DNA of 21,253 bases from Candidatus Melainabacteria bacterium. Lineage in GTDB: Bacteria > Cyanobacteriota > Vampirovibrionia > Obscuribacterales > Obscuribacteraceae. Location: NCBI GenBank assembly GCA_003151275.1, contig PLXC01000096.1, positions 1 through 21,253 of the forward strand. Reading direction: 5' to 3'. Of the stretch, positions 1-5,868 are shown in pieces; position 1 is the first letter of the stretch, and every line of letters begins with the position of its first letter. A model generated the notes under the pieces. That model did no database searches, was not told the DNA's origin, and saw only the letters and a list, made by a program, of their open reading frames with translations. Made by a program: the position numbers and the translations under genes.

Positions 1-115
1 CGATGAAAGGAATGATCGGTTTTGTCGGTGTTACAGGCTTACCATCCTTGAACTGGATTTTTTCCCCTTGAGGAACCTTTAGCCCGTTGAAAGTTCTGTC
101 GATTACTTGTCCCAT
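1..115 (-). CDS. icd: NADP-type isocitrate dehydrogenase, N-terminal fragment (runs off the left edge)
   Basis: Only the first 38 codons are in the window, beginning with ATG at 115-113 and leaving at base 1. The visible peptide contains a VPQGEKI stretch near residue 14 and ends in KPIIPFI. This matches the start of bacterial NADP-dependent isocitrate dehydrogenases, where NPIIPYIEGDGIG leads into the active-site region. The enzyme oxidatively decarboxylates isocitrate to 2-oxoglutarate in the cytosolic TCA cycle. An AAGGTG ribosome-binding site lies about 8 bases before the ATG, supporting this start. The gene is divergent from the acetyltransferase at 321, with a 205-base gap that should hold both promoters. 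Identity rests on a short fragment, and other members of the isocitrate/isopropylmalate dehydrogenase superfamily are possible but less likely. Confidence 0.78.
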   Translation of the reverse strand, partial: MGQVIDRTFNGLKVPQGEKIQFKDGKPVTPTKPIIPFI

Positions 116-320
116 GTGTTTTTCACCTTTTTAGATCGGGTCGCCTCACCCAAATTTATCTAAAGCGAGGAGCCAGACGATTGAGTCCTCGATCACGCTA
201 GTCAACTAGAGTAACAGGCCTGACGCGCGGCTTAGCAAATGATCAGTTTTTACTAAGGTGACCATTCCTAGCAATTTGGAAAGGCGTGCAGTAGGCTAAA
301 TTTCCTAGCACGGAGGAAGT

Positions 321-1004
321 ATGAGCGACTCAACACTACCCCCAGTTTTAGCAAATTTGGTTCTGTCGAACCGTTTGCTCTTGCCTACAAAGATGACCCC
401 AACGACCTTGACCGGTTCAAAGGTGAGGTTAGAGCCTCTGGATGTTCAAAGGGACAGTCAAGCACTTTTCGCCGCTTCAAATGGTTCAAGCATAGATTTT
501 AATGGCAACACAATCGCTGACTATGACTCGGATGCATTGATTTGGCGCTACATGGGCGTCGGACCGTTTACCAACCTTGATCACTATGAAAAGTATCTCC
601 AGGCTCTCGTCAGCAATGAAAACGGGCTAGCCATGTGTGTTTTCGATGCTAGCGAACATCAGGTCGGGGTGGCGACTTTCATGAACAATTTCCCAGAACA
701 TTTAAAAGTGGAACTCGGCAACATTTGGTACAGCCCGGTTGTGCAAGGCAAGGGCGCCAACATGGAAGCTACATATTTGATGCTCAAACATGCTTTCTCT
801 CTTGGCTATCGTCGCCTCGAATGGAAATGTGACGCTTTGAACGAGCGTTCAAGGCGAGCCGCTTTATGCATGGGATTTAGCTTTGAATGCGTGCAGGAGT
901 TTCATTTTATTGTCAAAGGAAGAAATCGTGACACCGCCTGGTTCCGCATGCTCGATCACGAATGGCAATTACAAAAGCGCATTCTCGAATCGATGATTTA
1001 TTAG
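321..1004 (+). CDS. GNAT-family N-acetyltransferase (RimJ/RimL type)
   Basis: The 227-residue protein has the layout of Acetyltransf_3 (RimJ/RimL-like) GNAT enzymes, which transfer an acetyl group from acetyl-CoA to an amine. An N-terminal extension (1-30) precedes the entry strand GSKVRLEPLD. The strand ELGNIWYSP (131-139) is followed by VQGKGAN (141-147), the Q-x-x-G-x-[GA] pyrophosphate loop that binds coenzyme A. ALNERSRRAALCMGF (172-186) is the usual N-x-x-S-x-x-x-x-x-x-x-G-F segment. A GGAGG Shine-Dalgarno at 312-316, four bases before the ATG, fixes the start. The gene stands alone between icd (divergent) and the zinc-finger gene about 300 bases downstream. The substrate (protein N-terminus, antibiotic or small amine) cannot be told from sequence. 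Confidence 0.85.
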   Translation: MSDSTLPPVLANLVLSNRLLLPTKMTPTTLTGSKVRLEPLDVQRDSQALFAASNGSSIDFNGNTIADYDSDALIWRYMGVGPFTNLDHYEKYLQALVSNENGLAMCVFDASEHQVGVATFMNNFPEHLKVELGNIWYSPVVQGKGANMEATYLMLKHAFSLGYRRLEWKCDALNERSRRAALCMGFSFECVQEFHFIVKGRNRDTAWFRMLDHEWQLQKRILESMIY

Positions 1005-1304
1005 TCCCTCACGGCTAACTGCTTCTGTGTGCACGTCTAGATAAGTGCGGCTAATTCTCGGTTCTAGGCATTGGTATCGCATATGGTGGCACTTGCCTTG
1101 GCCTGCCGTAAGAGCATGGAAACAACTGGCCATTGACGTGCGTAAATCTTGACAATAGCGCTTTGCAGCGTAGCCGCGCAAAATCCCCTCCTCCAAGGGA
1201 AGTCTTAATTGTGAGTAGTTTTTGTCAAAATTGTTCTCTTAAATTGAGCAAAATACTTTGGGGTGAATTACCATGTGTCACCAACGCCGACATGAGGGAA
1301 AATC
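1005..1304. other. Intergenic region without a convincing gene
   Basis: This 300-base stretch separates the acetyltransferase from the zinc-finger gene. Short open frames on both strands lack ribosome-binding sites and resemble no family I recognise. An AT-rich block around 1205-1260 is the likely promoter area for the gene at 1305, but no strong -35/-10 pair is visible. Confidence 0.5.
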
Positions 1305-1847
1305 ATGGCAAACATAATTGAGACTGCCAAAACAGGCCGGGCAAGTTGTCGAACCTGTAAGCAAACTATCGCCAAAGGTGACCTCCGTTTCGGTGAGGAA
1401 GTGCCGAATGCATTTTCGGCTGGTGATATGACTTATAACTGGCACCACCTGGCATGCGCCGCTAAGAAAAAACCTTCCGCCCTTAAACAGGCTCTTGGTG
1501 AAACAGAGTTGGATATTCCAGACAAAGATGAACTCGAACAAGCGATCGACGCAAACGTCAAAACCGAGAAACCCACAGTATTGCCCTATGCAGAGTACGC
1601 CCCTACTGCTCGCGCATCATGCGTCGGTTGCTCCGAAAAAATCGAGAAGGGACATTTGCGTTTAGCGATAGAGAGCGAAGACGATGGCGGTCCATTTCCC
1701 CGAAGCGGACCTCGATATCTCCATCCCAGCTGTGTTGGCGAACACAGTGGCGACGATCCTGAGGAGTTCTACGCAAAGATCACAGCCAACAGTAAGAATG
1801 TAGAGCCAAAGGACTTGAAGGAGTTGGAAGCTCAGCTAATAAGCTAA
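1305..1847 (+). CDS. Protein with two PARP-type zinc fingers, no catalytic domain
   Basis: The 180-residue protein consists essentially of two zinc fingers joined by an acidic helical linker. Finger 1 (about 8-55) has C15-x2-C18, then 29 residues, then H48-x2-C51. Finger 2 (about 96-147) has C106-x2-C109, then 30 residues, then H140-x2-C143. In PARP1 and DNA ligase III this C3H finger recognises DNA nicks and breaks; human PARP1 fingers have 28 and 30 residues in the equivalent gap. The surrounding residues also fit: GRASC and KGDLR in finger 1, EKIEKGHLRL in finger 2, the latter very close to PARP1 finger 2. No ADP-ribosyltransferase, BRCT, WGR or ligase domain follows. GAGGGAAA upstream is a good ribosome-binding site. 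A single-strand-break sensor or adaptor role is inference. A hairpin lies 20 bases after the stop. Confidence 0.8.
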   Translation: MANIIETAKTGRASCRTCKQTIAKGDLRFGEEVPNAFSAGDMTYNWHHLACAAKKKPSALKQALGETELDIPDKDELEQAIDANVKTEKPTVLPYAEYAPTARASCVGCSEKIEKGHLRLAIESEDDGGPFPRSGPRYLHPSCVGEHSGDDPEEFYAKITANSKNVEPKDLKELEAQLIS

Positions 1848-1866
1848 ACGCAGTCCAACCTAAAAA

Positions 1867-1887
1867 CCAAACCGCGTCAACGGTTGG
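1867..1887 (+). terminator. Hairpin downstream of the zinc-finger gene
   Basis: The arms CCAAACCG (1867-1874) and CGGTTGG (1881-1887) pair with one bulged A around a CGTCAA loop, 20 bases after the stop at 1847. No U-run follows, so efficiency as an intrinsic terminator is doubtful. The convergent gene ends at 1910, so it may serve both. The right arm and part of the loop are shared with the hairpin at 8164-8185. Confidence 0.35.
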
Positions 1888-1909
1888 CTGTTGCCGAACT
1901 GGATGAGGT

Positions 1910-2542
1910 TTAATCCAATCTTTCTGCTTGAGTTTTCTCGGCAGCAATTTGGAACTGAGCCAGTTCAGAGTTATGTTTTACGTTGGCCAGTCTCTTCTCG
2001 AGCTTTTTTACGGTAATTCCTTCGCGGATGGGGCGAGGAATCGGAATTCCGATATCGCAATACGAAGAGAGCTCCAGATATGTTGATTTGTTTGAAGCCG
2101 GAGTGAGCACCCAGCTGCCTTCGAGAGCCTTAAAACGATCAGATTTGACCATGCTGTAGTCGATGCGCTTCAACGGCACTTCGGTTGTATGCATCGTGCT
2201 GACTGCGGTGCCGATAATTGGCAGGTGAGCCAATTTCTGCTCGGAGACAACATCGTTCAAACCGTGGCTTAACACCTTTCTGTAAACCAGGTCAGCGTCG
2301 CCATTTTGTTCATTGTGGATAGCCTGCCAGACAATTTCCGTTGAGGCTTGGATGAGCAATTTAGCCTTCACCCAGCGATGTCCGTTCTGCTGTTTTTCTG
2401 TCCACCACGTGAATTCTGAACTTCGTTCTGACCCACTGCTAGCCAGTGTTTGCACGACTGGTACGTACGAAAGCAGTGCGATCGCAAAGAGGGAAAGCAC
2501 GAGACGCGCAGAAACAGTAGTAAAAAACAACGAATCAGCCAT
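1910..2542 (-). CDS. SRPBCC-fold (polyketide cyclase/START-like) protein with N-terminal signal or anchor
   Basis: The 210-residue protein begins with a hydrophobic segment (about residues 12-34) that could be a signal peptide or a single membrane anchor. It continues with a START/polyketide-cyclase-like domain (about 45-195). Family-typical features are an early strand with VKAKLLIQASTEIVWQAIHN (residues 58-77), a central RFKALEGSWVLTP, a TYLELSSYCDIG strand and a long C-terminal helix after the PIPRP turn. These domains enclose a hydrophobic pocket for lipids or other apolar ligands; the ligand is unknown. The ATG at 2542-2540 has only a weak GGA upstream, so the exact start is uncertain. 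It converges on the zinc-finger gene and is not obviously in an operon. Fold assignment is by pattern only. Confidence 0.62.
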   Translation of the reverse strand: MADSLFFTTVSARLVLSLFAIALLSYVPVVQTLASSGSERSSEFTWWTEKQQNGHRWVKAKLLIQASTEIVWQAIHNEQNGDADLVYRKVLSHGLNDVVSEQKLAHLPIIGTAVSTMHTTEVPLKRIDYSMVKSDRFKALEGSWVLTPASNKSTYLELSSYCDIGIPIPRPIREGITVKKLEKRLANVKHNSELAQFQIAAEKTQAERLD

Positions 2543-2766
2543 GTCTACTTAATTCCAATCCACTTCAGCTCTATAAAGCGGAAGCGGCAAATCCTTGCGT
2601 AGCTCGTTTCAGTCGAACGAACAGACTGACAGTTTAGCTCTTGACGGCCCGAATTGGATAACTTTCAGATAAACATACACTAAACAATATGCGTAGATTG
2701 TGCACCAAAAGGATATCTTCAAACAAAACGCTTCCATAAAGTTAGAAAAGCTGGGGCGCATCAATG

Positions 2767-2782
2767 GCACCACAGATGGTGC
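2767..2782 (-). terminator. Hairpin immediately after the MshEN-repeat gene
   Basis: GCACCA (2767-2772) and TGGTGC (2777-2782) form a perfect six-pair stem with a CAGA loop, one base after the stop codon at 2784-2786. There is no U-tract on the minus strand, so it may be a weak terminator or a 3'-end stabiliser. Confidence 0.3.
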
Positions 2783-2783
2783 G

Positions 2784-4064
2784 TTATTCGCCGGGCTTCT
2801 TAACTTTCGACCATAGCTTGCCGAGCCATCCTGAGCCTTGTTGCAAACGTGGATCGATTGTGTCCGCAGGCGCGGTGTAAGCGACTTCTTTCAGTGCAGC
2901 AGGGAAATCGACTCCTGTTTTTTGGCAGTAGTGCAACACAGCAGTCGCATGTCCAACTGTGAGGATGTCGTCGTCGATAAAGCCCTGGGCTTGCACAGCG
3001 GCCTGCAATAGCTTCTTATCGATTACTCCTGTGGACAGCAACACTTCGCCCAAACTGACGTTCAGCTGCCGGCTGACGCCTTCCGCCTTAGCTAGATCTT
3101 GAGGGGTGAGTGCACCGGCTTGCTGAAGGATATCCAGGACCGTATTGGCTCGAGCAATTTCGTCCTCTTTTGTACTGCGTTCGGAGATAATTGTGTCTAC
3201 TGAGCAATTGCGAGTATTCGCATGGCGAAGAATATCCGCCGCTTGTACGCCAGTCAAATTTCCTTTCGCCACCATCTCTTGGAGCTTAAGACTTTCATTC
3301 AACATCACCTCTGAAATCATCCCGGCTTGAACGAGAACTTGGCCGACAGGTTGCTGTTGAACCAGGCCCATTTCAATAGCGGAGATTTTGTCGCCCTCGG
3401 TGACTAAGCCGGCTGACATCAAAAGATCGCCAACTCGAATGTTCGCTTGAGACGGGCGATATGCCCCAACTTCCTGCAGCGAGACTTCGATGGTTTGATG
3501 CTTACGAGCCGCCGCTTTCATTCCGTTCACAGCTTGATCTTTTGTGATCTTGCCATCGCGCAGCAGCACTTGAGCGGTCAGGGCTGAAGCCAGTAACGAA
3601 GAGGGTATGGCTCGCGCCAAAACTAGACAACGACCAAGAGGAAGGTTGTTTTCCTGGCTTTGGGTCATCGCTTCTTCAAGATTTTCTCGAGTGACCACAC
3701 CCGCTTCTAAAAGTAATTCTCCAAGCTCACTGCCTGGCATACTCTCTCGCTGGGGAGCTTTCCAGCCAAGGCGACTGAACGCCTCTTCTAGAGGGATGCA
3801 GCCTTTGATAGCGACGTTCAGGGCGCGGATGCCGAACTCCGCTGAAATCACGCCTTCTCTTAGCAAGGACTGCACTTCAATAGCTGTTTGCAAGTCGCGC
3901 TCGGTCAACTCGCCGATGCCCATAAGAACACGACCAAGCGGGGTCGCGGACTTCTTGGCGACTTGGAGCGCTTCAAGTAAGACCTCTGGCTTGATTACAT
4001 TCGCCGCAACCAGCAATTCGCCAATTCTCTTTGGTCCGGCTCTTCTTTCCCTTGCAATCTCCAT
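2784..4064 (-). CDS. Protein of four tandem MshEN-like modules (possible c-di-GMP-binding scaffold)
   Basis: The 426-residue protein is four repeats of about 98 residues. Each starts with two 24-residue motifs separated by exactly five residues: 13-36 + 42-65, 113-136 + 142-165, 210-233 + 239-262, 308-331 + 337-360. The motif pattern is [RP]-[LIV]-G-x2-L-x3-G-x5/6-L-x2-A-x3-[Q], which is the architecture of the MshEN domain (GspE/MshE N-terminal domain) that binds cyclic di-GMP. Each pair is followed by a shorter helical unit (for example GVISAEFGIRALNVA, 71-85). Family arginines are kept at R13 and R210 but replaced elsewhere (P42, P142, E113, P239, S337), so ligand binding may survive in only some modules. 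No Walker A or other ATPase part, signal peptide or TM segment is present. The C-terminus is basic (LGKLWSKVKK). Modules are recognised by pattern; function is inference. Confidence 0.72.
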   Translation of the reverse strand: MEIARERRAGPKRIGELLVAANVIKPEVLLEALQVAKKSATPLGRVLMGIGELTERDLQTAIEVQSLLREGVISAEFGIRALNVAIKGCIPLEEAFSRLGWKAPQRESMPGSELGELLLEAGVVTRENLEEAMTQSQENNLPLGRCLVLARAIPSSLLASALTAQVLLRDGKITKDQAVNGMKAAARKHQTIEVSLQEVGAYRPSQANIRVGDLLMSAGLVTEGDKISAIEMGLVQQQPVGQVLVQAGMISEVMLNESLKLQEMVAKGNLTGVQAADILRHANTRNCSVDTIISERSTKEDEIARANTVLDILQQAGALTPQDLAKAEGVSRQLNVSLGEVLLSTGVIDKKLLQAAVQAQGFIDDDILTVGHATAVLHYCQKTGVDFPAALKEVAYTAPADTIDPRLQQGSGWLGKLWSKVKKPGE

Positions 4065-4276
4065 GCCTTAATTTTTAAGACCCTTTGTTATTCAACGCCA
4101 ATCTACACGCCCAGCGGCTCTGAGCAACGTTTCACTGATCATTAGTCTATCAGGGCTGATGGATTCCCACTACCGATACAAAACAAAGAGCAAATTTGCC
4201 CTCTCAAATTCTATGCCCACCCTTAAGCCTTATAACCCACCAGCACCGCTTTTGGTACCAAAAAACAGTAACAGAA

Positions 4277-4308
4277 AGATATTGGACCAGAAATCTGATC
4301 CAATATCT
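4277..4308 (-). terminator. Long inverted repeat, candidate terminator of the secreted-protein cluster
   Basis: AGATATTGGA (4277-4286) and TCCAATATCT (4299-4308) are perfect ten-base arms around a 12-base loop that is itself partly self-complementary (CAGA/TCTG). Read on the minus strand it follows the last gene of the cluster (stop at 4451). A TTTTTT run occurs about 11 bases beyond the stem. A terminator role is plausible but the U-run is distant. With the TTTTGGTACCAAAA palindrome beside it, an operator function is the alternative. Confidence 0.42.
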
Positions 4309-4365
4309 CTCAAGAGCCAAACTAATTTCCCTAGGTCAAGACTTGTCCGTAGATAGTCTTGGCAG

Positions 4366-4397
4366 ACTAGTGGGGTCTAGGCACACTAGTGGGGTCT
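4366..4397. repeat. Two direct copies of a 13-base sequence, 19-base period
   Basis: ACTAGTGGGGTCT occurs at 4366-4378 and again at 4385-4397, embedded in a similar 19-base unit. Two copies only. Function unknown. Confidence 0.75.
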
Positions 4398-4404
4398 GTG
4401 CAGC

Positions 4405-4446
4405 AAGCTGCCCGACTCCGTAAGCTGCTCGACTCCTCAAGCTGCT
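4405..4446. repeat. 17-base tandem repeat, about 2.5 copies
   Basis: AAGCTGCCCGACTCC, AAGCTGCTCGACTCC and a partial AAGCTGCTC start at 4405, 4422 and 4439, directly abutting the stop codon of the next gene. The regular 17-base spacing indicates tandem duplication. Transcribed as 3' trailer of the minus-strand cluster. Confidence 0.75.
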
Positions 4447-4450
4447 CAGC

Positions 4451-4897
4451 TTAGTAGTTGTCGTCGTAAGGAACAACAAAGCCTTTGCCCTGGAAGATCA
4501 TACTGTGGCTGCCGCTATGTGGGCTTGGATAGCCAACAAAGCCATGGTGGATGCCATAAGCAGCACCATGCATGACGCCGTAAGCGCCACCGGCAACAAA
4601 ACCAACCGGTCCGCCGGTCAGTCCGCCAGCAATCAATTCGTACACGCCATCCTCGTCACCGAGGTTACGTGCAACCATTTTGGTTCCACCAATTGAGCCC
4701 TTGATGGCGTCTTGGAACATAGCGGTGGGAACATCCCACGCTGTGGTGACAGCCATACTTATTAAGCGCATTGGAAAATATTCGATTTCATACCAAACAC
4801 GCGCTGATTCAGGGCGTTCTGGATACGCAAAACTCGGAGCCGATAAACCGACGGTTAAGCCGACAGCAGCGAGCAGCGTGGAGAGTACTTTCTTCAT
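4451..4897 (-). CDS. Secreted glycine-zipper family protein, divergent member with own C-terminus
   Basis: From the ATG at 4897 the protein has 148 residues. This start is preferred over the ATG at 4909 because GGAG sits six bases upstream of it. Residues 1-24 are a Sec signal peptide with an A-x-A-like site (APSFA, cleavage after A24). GDEDG lies at 80-84. Glycines at 99, 103, 107, 111, 115 and 119 form an unbroken GxxxG zipper. Unlike its three upstream paralogues it does not end in EKPFS; after GYPSP it has a different tail ending in PYDDNY. GGAYG and KGSI are shared with the paralogue at 5869-6258. Probably the last gene of the four-gene cluster, 35 bases after the preceding stop. Resembles glycine-zipper 2TM proteins in style but has no lipobox. 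Function unknown. Confidence 0.8.
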   Translation of the reverse strand: MKKVLSTLLAAVGLTVGLSAPSFAYPERPESARVWYEIEYFPMRLISMAVTTAWDVPTAMFQDAIKGSIGGTKMVARNLGDEDGVYELIAGGLTGGPVGFVAGGAYGVMHGAAYGIHHGFVGYPSPHSGSHSMIFQGKGFVVPYDDNY

Positions 4898-4932
4898 TTT
4901 TAACTCCATCTTCCTAGTTCTAAACGCCAGCC

Positions 4933-5337
4933 TTATTTCTCTTCCATAGTGATGTAGGACCAGCGGCTAAACGGTTTTTCCCAACCGAGCTTCCAACCAT
5001 GCTTCGCGCCTTTGAAGCCACTTTCGCCTCCGCCCATGACCATGCCGACAGAACCACCTAATGGCACTGCAGCAATTTGTTGAGAAACGCCCTTCTCGTC
5101 GCCGAATTTGCCGGCTACGTGATGCATTCCTCTTTGCGAACCGTGGAAGCCACCTTCGATAGGACCACTTACTAATCCGCTCATTGCGGCACCACTCAAG
5201 GCACCTGCGGTTCTAAAAGGCGCTTGCAAAACCCACATAACTGGCTTCGCTTCATAATCGAGAGCAAGGGCTGGTGCCGTTGCGCCGACCATCATCATTG
5301 CCGAACAAACTATACGACCTAGAGATTTCATCTTCAT
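4933..5337 (-). CDS. Secreted glycine-zipper family protein with EKPFS C-terminal motif
   Basis: This 134-residue protein has a signal peptide (1-25, ending APALA). A first glycine zipper (G54, G58, G62, G66, G70) precedes the central GDEKG (79-83). A second zipper (G98, G102, G110, G114, G118, with S106 breaking one position) runs into GWEKPFS (118-124) and the end ITMEEK. The plan zipper, polar turn, zipper, EKPFS suggests a helical hairpin that packs in or on a membrane. GGTGG lies a few bases before the ATG at 5337; a second ATG two codons later is possible. It is 62 bases downstream of its paralogue at 5400-5777, with a strong hairpin in that gap. No known family is recognised. Confidence 0.82.
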   Translation of the reverse strand: MKMKSLGRIVCSAMMMVGATAPALALDYEAKPVMWVLQAPFRTAGALSGAAMSGLVSGPIEGGFHGSQRGMHHVAGKFGDEKGVSQQIAAVPLGGSVGMVMGGGESGFKGAKHGWKLGWEKPFSRWSYITMEEK

Positions 5338-5361
5338 TTACCACCGTCTTTCCAGTTATTA

Positions 5362-5392
5362 CGGCCCGAGGGTTTGGCTCGACCTCGGGCCG
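5362..5392 (-). promoter_or_regulatory. Strong inter-gene hairpin within the secreted-protein cluster
   Basis: CGGCCCGAGG (5362-5371) and CCTCGGGCCG (5383-5392) are perfect ten-base, GC-rich arms with an 11-base loop. The hairpin begins eight bases after the stop of the 5400-5777 gene and ends about 25 bases before the next ATG. No U-run follows, so partial termination, RNA stabilisation or differential expression of the downstream genes are the likely roles. Confidence 0.6.
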
Positions 5393-5399
5393 CCAGTAT

Positions 5400-5777
5400 C
5401 TACTTCTCTTCAGTAACGATGTACGATTCGGTGCTGAAAGGTTTTTCCCAACCAGTGTTGGCGCCATGGTACAGACCATGAACGGCACCATATGGAACAC
5501 CAAAGACCATTCCGATTGGAATGCCCAGCACTGCTCCAACTACGTTCTGCTTCCAACCGTTTTCATCACCGAAAGCGCCGGCTAGTCCGTGCCAGCAGTG
5601 CTTAGGACCAGTATAGATGCCGCCGATGATAGCGCCTTCCGGCGTATCGATGACGACAGCTGTGGTGGAGCCCAGGAGACTTGCGCCTGAGTGGAGTGGA
5701 CCATCGGCCAGCGAGGGAGCAGCTGTTCCCAAGGAAACAATTGCAGCACTCATCAACATCAACATTTTGTTTTTCAT
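5400..5777 (-). CDS. Secreted glycine-zipper family protein with EKPFS C-terminal motif
   Basis: This 125-residue protein has a Sec signal peptide (1-24, ending APSLA), central GDENG (70-74), and glycines at 89, 93, 97, 101, 105 and 109. That makes an unbroken six-glycine GxxxG zipper leading into GWEKPFS (109-115) and a YIVTEEK end. The end is nearly the same as the paralogue at 4933-5337 (GWEKPFS, SYI, EEK), pointing to tandem duplication. AGGTG lies about ten bases before the ATG at 5777. His, Tyr and Trp alternate with the zipper glycines, so the helix is not a plain hydrophobic TM segment. A cysteine at 61 (HCWHG) is not shared by the paralogues. Function unknown. Confidence 0.82.
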   Translation of the reverse strand: MKNKMLMLMSAAIVSLGTAAPSLADGPLHSGASLLGSTTAVVIDTPEGAIIGGIYTGPKHCWHGLAGAFGDENGWKQNVVGAVLGIPIGMVFGVPYGAVHGLYHGANTGWEKPFSTESYIVTEEK

Positions 5778-5798
5778 TTTTTACATTCACCTGACAAG

Positions 5799-5823
5799 GA
5801 GCATGGTTCAAGGAACCACGCTC
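5799..5823 (-). promoter_or_regulatory. Inter-gene hairpin upstream of the second cluster gene
   Basis: In minus-strand RNA, GAGCGUGGUUC pairs with GAACCAUGCUC (11 pairs, one G-U) around a CUU loop. It lies in the 91-base gap after the first cluster gene and ends about eight bases before the AGGTG ribosome-binding site of the gene at 5777. No U-run follows. Processing or translational control is more likely than termination. Confidence 0.5.
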
Positions 5824-5868
5824 TTCAATCCTCACAACTAGTATTTTGAAAGGGCGTTCATTTATTGA

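Larger units (their letters stand above)
4065..4450. other. Gene-free region rich in palindromes and short direct repeats
   Basis: This 386-base region holds the 3' trailer of the secreted-protein cluster and must contain the promoter of the minus-strand MshEN-repeat gene. It contains a 14-base perfect palindrome TTTTGGTACCAAAA (4250-4263), a long inverted repeat (4277-4308), a 13-base direct repeat (4366-4397) and a 17-base tandem repeat (4405-4446). The short open frames at 4159-4423 show no family resemblance or ribosome-binding site and I do not call them genes. Confidence 0.6.

Noticed and set aside
3607..4071. A 154-codon plus-strand frame inside the MshEN-repeat gene
   Set aside because: It lies antisense to a clearly repeated, domain-bearing frame and encodes Ser/Arg-rich sequence without a recognisable fold.
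4366..4446. Short regular repeats considered as a CRISPR remnant
   Set aside because: Units of 13-17 bases, two to three copies and almost no spacer; no cas gene in the window.
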